DNA of 64,000 bases, from the NCBI GenBank assembly GCA_018697195.1, contig CM031879.1:43512704-43576703 (forward strand), given 5' to 3'. Below the pieces are notes generated by a model. That model did not search any database, was not told the DNA's origin, and saw only the letters and a list, made by a program, of their open reading frames with translations. The first letter of the stretch is position 1. Each line of letters starts with the position of its first letter. Below are positions 41,470-51,925 of the stretch, piece after piece. This DNA is from Certhia americana. Lineage: Eukaryota > Chordata > Aves > Passeriformes > Certhiidae. Position numbers and translations under genes: made by a program.

Positions 41470-43138
41470 TTCCTATAAAGCATGACATAGGAGGGAGGCA
41501 TAAATATGAATGGTACCATTTTAACTCTTGTGCTTGTTTGTTAAAGACAAAAATGCTGTAAGGGACAGAATACTGAAATGTTACAAGGCTGCAGCAGACA
41601 TCTGCAAAATAATCAAAACACTGTATTTTTTCACTCAGTGGAAGACTCTTCAGGGCAACAGGTGCATCCATCCCAGCTTCTACAGATAAAGTAAAATGAC
41701 TTGGTCCTGACCATTTACCAATGGCTTTATTTGTAATATATTATGCATTTATAGATGTATACATATTTATGTGTATGTATTATGTAATGGAAAGGTTGAT
41801 TTCACTTGACAAACAAGGGAGCTGAGCAAAAAAGGAAGTACATTATTGGCTTCTAGCTTTTGTGTGGCTGGAGATGGTTCAGTATTGTGTCAGGACAGAA
41901 AGCCAAAAAATTCATCCAAAACTCTTTTAAAGAAATGATTGAATACCTAAATTAATGGTAGATGTTAAAGGAAGTCTGCCCTTAAAAAGAGCTTTTCTTA
42001 CCACAGTTACTAAGTTTAAATGATTCAGAGTTGAATTTTTGGAGTAGAACCCACAGAGGGTCAGTTTCACTCAGAGTGAAATCTGAGGCCTAGAAAAAAG
42101 ACATTCATCTATTAGAAATACAAAGTTTGAAAAAGAAACCTGTGGTGTCTGTATTGCATTATATAAACTCTAATTTGCTTGATGATGTGACAAACAGCAT
42201 GAGAAGAACCTTGGCTGTAATCTCCATTGCACTTTTGTAGGACAGACAAACTGTTTACTCACCTATATGTTCTGGGTTCCAAAACCAGTTCTAATGCCAA
42301 GAAAAAAAAAAAAATGTACAAAAATTGACATTCAGTTTTATTAAAAAATTATTTATAGTGAGTACAACTTGCAAAAGAACCAAAAATACACTGAATAAGG
42401 CTGACATTTGATTTAAGTTTTACTCTAGAAAAATGGTGAAAGGCTTAAAGTTCAATGTGCAATGCCCAAATCATTAAAGGACCGTGTATCAGAGTATCCT
42501 TTGAAAACAACAGCTGATTGGAAATATATATTAGCTTTTCTTCTTAGAAATACAGAAGAACTCAAGTGATTGCAGTTGTTGTTTATTCAAATGTTTAGAT
42601 TCTTATTCATGTGATCAATCAACACTGAATTGATAGCTGAAATGTTGAGAGGAAAAATCAGTTATAAACTCTTCCTGTACCTATGTATATTTTTTGAGAT
42701 TCCTCCATTATAACTTTGATAAGAAATTATTTTCTCTTTCTTCCCACTAAACATACATAAAATGTTATCTCTGCTGCAGTACATATGGTATTTTAATTGC
42801 ATTTCATTGTTCTTAAACTTAATTTGTTGCATATTAAGTCTAATGATGTTAGACCTGTGAGCTGAATAGGTGTTCACAAGGGAGAATTTGGCAAAATGTA
42901 CTATTATGCATAGTAAATCCAAAAGTGGGGGTTTTTTTCTTACATTTTGAAGAAGGTTTAATTTATTTTAAGAATGAGTTGCCATTCAAGACAAACATTA
43001 CATTGAGTAAGATTATTGCAGTCTTTTCTGAGTGCTGTATTTCTTCTGTATAGCAAAAAACGACAGGTTCAAATTGCACACCTCATAGAGTGGCTTTTAA
43101 GAGAGAGCAGATGTTTACTAAGTGATTAATTGACAAAG

Positions 43139-43200
43139 AATCATAGACTTCTTAGGTTGGAAAAGACCTTTAAGACCATCAATGTTTGGGACCTATTCTG
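43139..43200 (-). mobile_element. CR1 LINE 3' tail fragment (reverse orientation)
   Basis: The sequence around AGAATCATAGACTTCTTAGG and TTGGAAAAGACCTTTAAGAC is the reverse complement of the CR1 3' end, with its ATTCTATG-type terminal repeat. CR1 retroposons typically leave short 5'-truncated copies like this one. The right edge fades after about 43195. A 26-base A-tract follows at 43296-43321; it is not the CR1 tail, because CR1 ends in ATTCTATG repeats and the orientation is opposite. Confidence 0.82.
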
Positions 43201-43295
43201 AAGGATGCAAACCAGGTTTAGCTGGTCCAATATGATGTAAGATGCTGAAATGTTTCCTATGTCTTCATTGAGAAACTTTTTATACTGAGTGTAGC

Positions 43296-43321
43296 AAAAA
43301 AAAAAAAAAAAAAAAAAAAAA
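43296..43321. repeat. A26 homopolymer
   Basis: Twenty-six consecutive A, about 100 bases past the CR1 fragment. Followed by AACCAAAAGCACACAAACAA. No source gene body precedes it, so it is listed as simple repeat only. Confidence 0.95.
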
Positions 43322-45390
43322 GGCAAAACCAAAAGCACACAAACAAACAAATAAGTTCTTTTCCAGTAGCTAGTCCATTCAGAAAGAAGACCTGTTGGAG
43401 TACTTGGAAGTAGTAAAACTGGTAACCACCACCTAACCCTGTTCGCTGGAGTTAATCTTAGTAGTTATACTCATATCCATCTCTCAAGCATTTCTTCCTC
43501 ATTCCTGTAAAATAGTTACCTAATTCCTTTGGGCGAGCTGTGAATGTGAGCAGCATGGCCTGCTGCAGGTTGAAGTGATGATGCAGCTCATCTAAAACTA
43601 GGACTGTGTCTGGGGCATGCTCTGTAGACAGCTTTTTGTTGGTTTTGTTTTTGTGTTTTTTTTTTAATTTGGATGTTTTCCTCTTAGGAAGAGGGATATG
43701 GCTTAGTCATGTCAGCTGGTCAGAACAAAACTGAAGAATACATGGACAACATTTAATCTTGGTAAAACAAATACGAGAGTGCTGCCCTCCCTAAAGTCCT
43801 GTGAGGACTCCTGCTGTTGGTCAGAACAGACAAATGGCATTTTCCTTTGTTATCAGCTGTTTGGGGAGGAGGGGCATTGTATCAGAAATGAAAGGCAGGA
43901 TTCATTCAAGTGAAAGAACTTCCAGGGAATACCTGTCTTGTAGCTCTCATGATTATGTGCTATCAACAGAAAAAAAAAAAATTGTGTGGATTCACGTTTT
44001 TCCAATTGGCTAAAATCACATGCTGGATGGGTTTCAGTAATCTAGTGTTCACAAGACAAAGGGACCTACAATTTCTTTCATTGTTAGGAAACAAAATTGC
44101 AAGGTCTTAGTTTTCAGATTGAATATATATAAATGTTGCAGTCTCCTGGCGACACACAGCAAAATAGAAAATAAGATATTCTACTGGTGGGATCCTGTTA
44201 CACCAACCGGTGTTCTACTTGGATCACAGCACTTTAGACTCAAAGGCTGGGAAGGAAAGAAGTGTGATTCCTGTACCTATCCAAACATTGTGAGAATACT
44301 GTTTAAAATTAAATCCTGACGAGAAGCAATGGAAAATTTCTCACCTTTCTGAGTAAACTGTTTTGGTGGTTAACTAAACCTATCATTAAAATGCAAGTTA
44401 GCAATATTTTTAATTTTGTGCAATTTTACCATCAGCATGGCTGATAATCATATGGGAGGCAAACAGTATCATAAAACTTATTTTAAAAAGGTGAAAAGTG
44501 TTGTAACCTGCATATGAGGGTTAAATAGGTTCAGCTTCTCAAATATTTTTTGTCTTAGAGTGAGAAGGATGTCATATGGAACATTTTAAAGATCTACCTC
44601 TTCCATTTGTGGTAAAATGAATTAGAGTTTAAGTTACTTTTCTATTAACATGTGCCGGCCTTGAGGAGATGAGAAAAACAGGAATAGAAACAAAGACAGT
44701 GAGGGTCTTTTAAACTTGGAATGATGTGGCATCATGTTATTGTGTTGCAAATGGTATCAAAATATGTTGATGGGGGAATATGTTTTGAAAATTAACTTCT
44801 GACATCAAATCTTTGTGTTTTGAACAAATATTTCTTCATGATGAATTCGGATTTTTTCTGGCGAAAAGATTGATTGGGTAAATGGGTTTGCCTTTAAGCT
44901 TACGTCAGGTGGACAACAGAACTTAATTTCTCTGTCACTCCTTCTGTTGGGAAAAGTACAGGAATGAAAATCACAGTGTTGTCATGTTGCCACAGAAGCT
45001 GGAGGGTCCCTCTGTAGTTACACATCTGTGATCTCTGAAAACTAAATTCCTGTTTCAGCTTCAGCATCATCCTGAAGCTGACAGTGGAAATAGGATTAAA
45101 AAAATAAGAGTAGTAGAGTCTAAATCAATTGTTGTAAATCTAGTAAGTGATTGCTTCTCCCCAGCCCTCTTTCCATATATACAGAGGCACTTGTCTTTCA
45201 AGAGCTTCCTAAATTATAGAAGAAAGTGTTACATATAAATCATCTGTGCATCTTTTCAGTTGGAAAGTCCATTTCAATTGAAAATATCTGCTGCCATTAG
45301 TGGAACAATTCCTGATGCTTTTTATTCTTTGCTGTAGCTAAGCATTTTGTTTCTGACTTCCTTTCAGAGGCATAAAGTTCTGCAGGAGTG

Positions 45391-45402
45391 AATATATATA
45401 TA

Positions 45403-45456
<54 letters not shown>

Positions 45457-45461
45457 TATGC
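45391..45461. repeat. Compound (AT)n(GT)n(AT)n microsatellite
   Basis: AT dinucleotides from 45391, a GT run near 45404-45412, then an uninterrupted TA run of about 36 bases followed by CACATATATATG. A 105-codon frame starting inside it (YIYIYIYIY) is an artefact of the repeat. Confidence 0.97.
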
Positions 45462-46709
45462 AATTCTTCTGCTGCAATGTCATGTTACCCTCTGATGTAC
45501 ATGGCTTGAAGGGAGGGAATATGACCTTATGGAAATGGCTGTCTTATCCAAGTGGAAACAGGTTTAGTCAGACTGCAGGAGGGGTCCCTAAACATAATAC
45601 AGTAGAGGAACTCACAGAGCTGGACTTTAATGGCCATAAATTGCCTCTGCTGTGCATTCAGTGTCAGGATACATGGAATACATATGCTTATATTATGAAT
45701 GGAATGAAAAATATTTTCTAAGCAAAAGAAAATCTAATGTTAATTAAAATTTTCCAGGGGTTGGGTTGGATAATTCTTCTTTTGTGTCCTTAAATCTCTT
45801 TTGATTTTAATTGCATGACAAAAAATTGACTGTAAGTGTAATGTGAGTGAAAGTTCATATTTGATTACAAGAATGTGTGAATGCTAAGTCAAAGAATTGA
45901 ATTACTTTAATTGGGGTGGGTTTGCTTTCTGTTTCTTCATGAGTTATTTTTTATATTGTGATTTTTTTTTTTCCCTCAAGACAGCCACACTGGTAATAAA
46001 GCTAGTACTGTCAGTATGCTGAAGGTCATTCCTATAATCTATTCAATAAGATCTGCTCCCCTTTAGGTGAAAAAAAAATATCGACTGAGCGTATGTAAAA
46101 ATGTCTAGAAAATCCTATTACACTTAGTTAATTTCAGTTGTGTATTTCAGATTCACATAGAATTCACTGAATGCTCAGATCAAATATGAACAATTGTAGC
46201 AAGTTTCTGATGTCATGCACAGGGTTTCCCTCCCTCCCCCCTTCTGTATTGTCTTAGAGAAACAAGGAAATTCTTCTCAGCTATGGCAAAGCATAAAATT
46301 AAATGATTAACATTAAAACATACCTAATACTGATATGTGATATGTTTTGAAACTGGAAGCAAAGGTAGGATATGTCTTATCTGTCTGTTGTGACTCCCTG
46401 TGCATCTGTCTGTCCCTCTAGAGCAGGTCAATAAAAATGATTAGAGCTGGCATCTCACAATCGTACACCCTTAAAGCATGAAGCAGTAATACTGTGAAGG
46501 AAATTTTTTTTCTGACCTTTTCAAATTACATCCAACTGTCTAGGGAATTTCTCAGTGACTAGAGGTAATAAAGTTCAATCCGTTTTGCTGGTTGGCTTCA
46601 AATTTAGCTCCTCAGAAGCCCTAACTTATCTATTCTTTTTATCTTGGCCTTGGCATCTATTCAGTACAGTAATCCATGCATCTAATCTTTTTTTTCTCTG
46701 CCCTCTCAG

Positions 46710-46807
46710 GTTTAGCTGGTGGATCATATTGTGAAATCTGCAGCCATGAAAGGCCCTCCATTTACTGCACCCTTCAAAACGAAATGTTAGCATGGGAGGC
46801 TAAGCTG
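46710..46807 (+). pseudogene. DNAH pseudogene exon B: linker start
   Basis: This 98-base block lies between acceptor CCCTCTCAG and donor GTATGT. In phase 0 it reads Val, stop (TAG, 46713-46715), then LVDHIVKSAAMKGPPFTAPF. One base is missing near 46780, and the frame then continues as EMLAWEAKL to the donor. DNAH7-type proteins have an L.DDHI.K...M...PF..P(Y/F)......WE.KL segment here, just before the linker block that contains YLEPIFSS. The TAG could come from a Leu (TTG) or Gln (CAG) codon by one change. The exon ends in phase 0, whereas the next recognised block begins in phase 2, so at least one exon between them is missing or unrecognisable. Confidence 0.78.
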
Positions 46808-49800
46808 GTATGTTGCCTTTGAGAGGCTCTTGTTGAATTTAATTAGCTTTTAGATTTCATCTCCATCTCGCATCTCAGCTTTCACCATTGTGTGTGATTT
46901 AGGCTTCACTGACTTCCATTATTTAAAACTTTTCCAACTTAGCTGTGCCACTTTAGAATACTGAGGGGAAAGTAAAATTTAAAGTTCAATGTCTTAAACT
47001 GATTTCTATTTAGTTTTATGATATGAACTCAGAAACAGTAGAGACACAGCCTCCCAGTATGTTAGGATTCAAGTGATGAACAACCATTTCTGCATGTCTT
47101 GTTTCTCGTTGTACTCCATGAAATAAATTTTGAAACAGGTAATGAACATTTTTAGCAAAATATTTCTTAAATTATTTTTAAATCTGTAAAAACTGAACTT
47201 TATTGCTGTCTCTTCCCTGAAGTATTGAGTCTGCGTTTAGATGTATATCTGATGGAATGAACAACAGAGTACTGCAGAATATTCCAAATGCATGCATATT
47301 TAATAGCACCTGTAAAACGCTTGTTTTTAATCATGCAAGTAATACATTGGAAGACACATGAAGCTATCTTGCCTAATACAGTTGCTAGGGAAAGGAGTAG
47401 CTGCAAAATGTTTGGTAAAGATAGGAGGTTTAGGTTTTTTGGGTTTTTTTTTCTGAATTCTTCATTTTGATTGTCTCTTCTGAAGTGAAGGGAAACATGG
47501 TCAGATGGGTAAAGCACAAAATTGGGAGTTTATAGATCTTGCCCCTGTATGTAAATGGGCTTCTACTAGGGCTGCAATGTTTGTAAAATCACTCAACCAC
47601 TTTGCACCATAACCCTGGCTATTGTGAAAATAGCCAGGATGAGCACAGACTGTAATCTGACTATTTCACTGTGTTTAATGGATTCAGATAAAATGAAATA
47701 GGTTCATTTTTAATCAAAGTATATTGTGCTCTGTTGAGACTAGCTGTGTTGAAAGTAGGATAATCAGTAATCTGAAGGCCTGTCATGCCTGAAAGTATGG
47801 CATTCTCAACAAAATTACTGAGGATATCTTTAATTCTCAAATTAAGTTAGGAAAAACAGATTCCCACATTGATAAGGCTTCTCACATTCACAGGTATTTT
47901 TTCTAGGGTCCTTACTGTCCTTACTTCCTGAAAATAAATGGTGATAAATTTACAGATACAGTTATATTTTTTATCAAGCAGGAATAAGCATTTCAAAATT
48001 CTTTTGTTAGTTTAGTGCAAAAGATAACATACTTAAACTTGCAATATGCTAGATCATGTTCTTGTTTCAGAGATAATATGGAGGGACATACTAGAGTGTA
48101 CATGAACATCCAGTTTGGTATTAAAATAAAGTTAAAGAAATGTTTATGTGGATGTGTCCATTTACTTCCACACCTTGAAAGCTCCACTGATATAGGTAGA
48201 GTTATTTTTTGGTAGAGCCAGCTGCATGAAATAGGGTTCTCCTGATACTCCAGCATTCAGATGGGTCTCTAGATATGGAGAGAAGCAACCCAAAAGGGTC
48301 CATAGTTTACCAAGTATCAGAGGTCTGAGAAATACCACATGGAATTAGCAAGTTTTAGCTTCTCAAAGCAATGTCACTCTTGTTGGCTGTGTATATATAT
48401 ATATTTATTATTATTATTATTTAATTTTTTTTAACAGTAGGTGCTTGAAAAATTTACAATAAATATCCCCCTTAATATTTCAGCCAGAAATATGAAAATA
48501 GGAATGGGATAATTTTGAATGCAAGAGGGATATTAAGATGGTGGTGGTGTGAGTTTTCTTTCACTGAACAAGTTCTTATTTCCAGAATTCTTTCTAATTT
48601 GCAGACCTGAGTGCTGGGCACCAGCGGTTCTGCTGACAGTTTTTTCTACCACACTGATGGTTTTCAGCTCAAAAGTACTGAAAATTAATTTTAAGGAGAA
48701 ATGTTTTTTACTTATTTTTTTACTTATTTGATTTTTGTTCAGCACACTACATATAACATAAAAAGGATCTGTGTTGTGATATCTAAATGCTAGCATTTAA
48801 TTTCTTGGAGTGTCTGTGGGGACAACCATTAAGCTAATGGTGGTGTTTTCCATTTGGAATGTAGCTATGTTTTACTTTGTCAAAGCCAGGCATTATGGAT
48901 TACTGAAGGCCTCAACACCTCAGAACGATATTCTAGTATTTTGTTATTACTGGGGAATATTGAAATCTTCTTTGCAAACTAATCCATTCCTTAAAGCAGC
49001 TAATTAAAAAACCCCAAACAAACAAACCACAAGTGTCTTTCAAATCAAGCATACTACATTATGTCTTATAGTGGGAAATAACAGATGTCCTGATGTCTTC
49101 TTGGTTTAATGTCTTTATAGCTTTCCTTTCTATTCTGTCTTTCCTGATTTTCATAAAAAGGAGTATAATAATAGTATGTTAGGGATAGGCATATGAAAAA
49201 TGGTGTTTTAGCTTTGCTTTTTCCTCAGTTAGAAAATATCTAGTTTAGCAAATCTTCTTGAAAAGAAAATGCTGTAAATTGAGTCAAAGTAACTCCTGTC
49301 CATGTATCAGTGGTGTTAAAATAGGAGATTGCATTGTGCATATCAAAGGGATTGTGTGAATGTTATTGATACACTGTTGTTCACTTTAATTTATATTTTC
49401 ATAATTAGTCTATAAAGTCTTAATAATTAGCCCTCTAATTTCCCAGAAAAAGCATGGCAATTTGTTGAACTGGTTGAAGGAAGGAAAAAAAAAGCTGACC
49501 AATCTGGCATTGTAAGTTAATAGTATAGAACAAAGCATAGTCATAATTAGTCGAGAAAAGGACTTTCCCTGTTCATTCCAGTTCATAATAAAAAGTGCCT
49601 CACCAAAGTGACTTAGAAAATAATACATTCAGACTGAGCAGAATTACCGCCTAGCAGATTCTATTTATCTGTAGCTTAAAAAGCAGCTGCGTTTTTGTAA
49701 AAAGCAATGAATGTGGCAGTCCTACTTAAAGGTAGAAGAAAAAGAACACCCCTTGTTTTGTAATAAGGGGATTTTCAATTTAAAAGAGAGAGAGAGCCTG

Positions 49801-49850
49801 TTGTGTGAAGTATGGTTATTACATTCACTGTATTCTATCTCACCCACCAG
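46808..49850. other. Intron interval between DNAH pseudogene exons B and C
   Basis: The exon for the family's YLEPIFSS-containing linker segment should lie here; I see no trace of it. The interval is AT-rich, with the TA/TTA microsatellite at 48.39 kb and otherwise only short chance frames. Confidence 0.55.
48392..48422. repeat. (TA)n(TTA)n microsatellite
   Basis: A TA run passes into about six TTA units, then into T-rich sequence. Confidence 0.95.
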
Positions 49851-50010
49851 GAGGCTAATAACGAAGGAGTCAGTGAAGGAGACCAATGCCACGAGGGTTA
49901 TCTCACAGTCCCAGATGCTGGATAAGTTGAAGGAGGCAGAATCGCTTTTGGATGACATTCAGGAAGGCCTTGAATGATTATCTGGCGAAGAAAAGACTAT
50001 TCTTTCTGAG
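49851..50010 (+). pseudogene. DNAH pseudogene exon C: linker
   Basis: The block is 160 bases long, with acceptor CTCACCCACCAG and donor GTAAAC. The first base completes a codon. The frame then gives RLITKESVKETNATRVISQ and SQMLDKLKEAESLLDDIQEG. One extra base near 49970 turns the next codons into GAA TGA; after the shift the frame reads NDYLAKKRLFFLR, an almost perfect copy of the very conserved DNAH linker block NDYL.KKRLFFPR. The last two bases (AG) join the first base of the following exon to give the expected Arg, so splice phase is preserved although the gene is dead. The open frame that runs upstream into 49711-49850 looks like intron read-through and is not part of the exon. Confidence 0.85.
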
Positions 50011-50102
50011 GTAAACAGTCCATTTCATCTGTCTGCTGTTGGTGTTGGTGTAAAATATGTTTATATAAATACCTCTAAAGTTCGTTTTTTATCATTTTTC
50101 AG

Positions 50103-50338
50103 GTTTTTCTTCCCTAGATGCAGCAATGAATGATCTCATAGGAATCCTTTTTGAGACAAAGGATCCACTCCACCTCCAACCACACCTAAGGAAATGCTTT
50201 GAAGGAATTGACAAGCTCACTTTTAATCACAGGAGAGAAATTACCCACATGGAGTCAGCAGAAAATGAAAAAGTAGAGCTCGTGCTGTGAATAATTCCAG
50301 CAAGTGCCAAGGGGCTAGTTGAGAAATGGCTTCATGAG
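50103..50338 (+). pseudogene. DNAH pseudogene exon D: linker
   Basis: The block is 236 bases long and is separated from exon C by an intron of only 92 bases (acceptor TTTTTCAG, donor GTGAAT). It starts with FFF, then PRC where the family usually has a single Leu, which suggests a six-base insertion. It continues with SN and has one extra base near 50130 that creates GAA TGA. In the shifted frame it reads DDLIGILFETKDPLHLQPHL, then RKCFEGIDKLTFNHRREITH, MESAENEKVELVL, stop TGA at 50288-50290, and IIPASAKGLVEKWLHE. Family members read [31 protein letters not shown]..L, and VEKWL.E at the end. The last codon ends exactly at the donor. No following exon is recognisable in the next 13 kb. Confidence 0.87.
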
Positions 50339-50902
50339 GTGAATATCTTTAGCTCTTACTTAGGGTTTGGTTACTGTATGATCATTTTCTCTTTTAGGAG
50401 CAATGAATATTATAAGCGTATACTAAATAGCTCTCTGAATATTTGTCAGATATTGACAGATTGCAGCCTTATTGTTGTCATTCATTGTAACTAATTTAAC
50501 ACATGCAAAAGCACAGAAATTAATTCTAATAAAAAGCTCTCTTGATTCTGTCAGCAGAAGTCGGTCTGTGTCTGAAACCATATGTGTGAATATATGTTTG
50601 AGTCTACATGTATGTGTGTTTGTGCCTTCATGGTGTAATGTCTGTAGTTCAGGAGGATATTATGTAAAAAATAATCAAAGAAATGTCAGATTTTGAATGC
50701 TTCCCTCCACCCTGCAGAAAGTGTGTCCCATTGTGTTGGAGGGGTTTAATATCCAATCATTTTAACAAAAGGAAAGAGAAATTATGTTACTGATAACATC
50801 CTAACCTTTCCCCTTTGGGCCTCTAATCTAAATTCATTGGTTTCAGTACGAAATTAGTTTGGTGACCTTTTTTGTTTGCTTTATTTAACCTTCCTCTCCC
50901 AG

Positions 50903-51312
50903 TGGATGGGAATGGGACCTTCCATTCTTTTTTTTTCTGGGCATTTTTATTCCTTGTGCTTACCGTTCTCCTGGGGCAGGATCAGCCCTGGGAACTCCAC
51001 TTCCCCTTTGTTCACTGCTGCAGGTACTGGTCCCCCCCTCAGTTGCTTGTCCCTGGCTGCTCCCTAGGCAAGGGTAAGTGGCAGGGACCGGCACCCAGCT
51101 CCAGCAGGAGAGGGGAGGGTAGGCTGGGGGGTTCCTATTTTTTACAGCCAGATGATTGGGCAGAGGCTGGGTGGCAGCCCTGGGCAGTGAAACCTGGAGC
51201 AGGTGGCAGGTTAAAGGTGTTTGTCCCTATCCTGTATTGTGTTTCTACCGGCTGGGTGAGCAAAGCCAGACTGTGTGAGCCCACTTGTGAATCCCCTTTT
51301 TCCACACAATGA
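50903..51312 (+). other. GC-rich patch with exon-like signals and a 146-codon open frame
   Basis: About 400 bases are much richer in G+C than the flanks. A pyrimidine tract plus CAG ends at 50902, and a near-consensus donor (GGGTAAGT) lies at 51073-51079, which would bound a 171-base exon. An open frame of 146 codons spans 50872-51312, with a hydrophobic run (FFFWAFLFLVLTVLL) near residues 21-35 followed by a Gly/Pro/Trp-rich part. I recognise no family, and it does not continue the dynein linker. It may be an old retroelement piece, a non-coding exon or chance. The frame is longer partly because GC-rich DNA has fewer stops. Confidence 0.3.
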
Positions 51313-51724
51313 AGCAGCAATGTGCCAGCTTTGGATGGAGCCCCTTTAGGGAGTGACTGCACACAGTTTAAAATGATCCATCTGCATCATTATTCAGGAC
51401 AGGGAAGGGAGAGGAGGAGGGGATGATTTAAGCAAGCCCAAACACTTCCCACCCTGCTCTCTATGTCAAGCCACTAGCTCAGTTTTGGACTAGTTTAGAG
51501 ACAAAGTTGTTTTCCACTTAAAAAAAAGGAAAAAAATAGTGACAGTGGATAAGTGGCAGTCCTGAGGAGCCCAGGAAAAACCCAGATTCTCAAGTCTGTG
51601 ATATAATTTTTAGTTTTCACTTTCTTCCACAAATGAAACAGGGTTGAGGGAGGTGAGCAACTGTGTTTATTTTAATACATCTATTTTAACCCTTACCTAA
51701 AAATAAATGGGAAGGTTTGGGAGT

Positions 51725-51925
51725 GCATTAATCTGGATCCGATTAGTGTCTCTTTCTCCCTCAAAAGTGCAACCTGAGATTAATGAATATAAACTAGAGT
51801 TTCATATGCAGTCTTTTAAGTCATTTGCATGTTTTATGCATGATAATTGAATTTATTTATGCACTTCCTTTCATTTAATGATTTCTCACTCTTTTCTATG
51901 CTATCAACATTATATTATGCAAGAA
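51725..51925. promoter_or_regulatory. Candidate regulatory element with octamer-type site
   Basis: Contains GATTAGTG, GAGATTAATGAATATAAAC, an ATTTGCAT octamer near 51822-51829 and TTTATGCATGATAATTG, i.e. closely spaced POU and homeodomain-like words without an open frame. Based on texture only. Confidence 0.2.

Larger units (their letters stand above)
28373..46709. other. Large intron interval of the DNAH pseudogene
   Basis: Family proteins have roughly 300 residues between the parts coded by exons A and B, so several exons should lie here; none was recognised, so they are deleted, too decayed, or missed by eye. The interval holds two compound microsatellites, the CpG-rich patch at 30.64 kb, a pyrimidine-skewed stretch (about 38.8-40.1 kb), one CR1 tail, A and T runs and the large AT/GT repeat at 45.4 kb. 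Confidence 0.55.
28169..50338 (+). pseudogene. Decayed axonemal dynein heavy chain gene (DNAH family, DNAH7/3/12-like), stem-linker part
   Basis: Axonemal dynein heavy chains are proteins of about 4,000 residues that power cilia and sperm flagella; the N-terminal stem binds other dynein chains and the linker swings over the AAA+ ring. Four exon-like blocks here translate, in the correct order and on one strand, to stem and linker sequence, including the hallmark block NDYLAKKRLFF followed by a FFF..SN motif, [15 protein letters not shown] and VEKWL. Every block is flanked by AG and GT, so this is the original intron-bearing locus, not a processed copy. Lesions seen: TAA at 28364-28366, TAG at 46713-46715, one base missing near 46780, one extra base near 49970, one extra near 50130, and TGA at 50288-50290. 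Six lesions in about 700 exonic bases are too many for assembly error. The paralogue is uncertain. No P-loop motor exons are visible to the window end. Confidence 0.82.

Noticed and set aside
43296..43321. A26 tract as the tail of a processed pseudogene
   Set aside because: No gene-like body lies upstream, and the nearby CR1 fragment does not end in poly(A).
45404..45721. 105-codon frame starting with repeated Tyr-Ile
   Set aside because: The start lies in the AT microsatellite; the rest has no recognisable features.
49711..49850. Extension of dynein exon C upstream along its open frame
   Set aside because: The acceptor CCCACCAG at 49850 fits the family boundary, and the upstream residues have no dynein similarity.
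50103..50338. Functional dynein gene with sequencing errors
   Set aside because: Six separate lesions, a phase mismatch showing a missing exon, and absent neighbouring exons together make errors an unlikely explanation.
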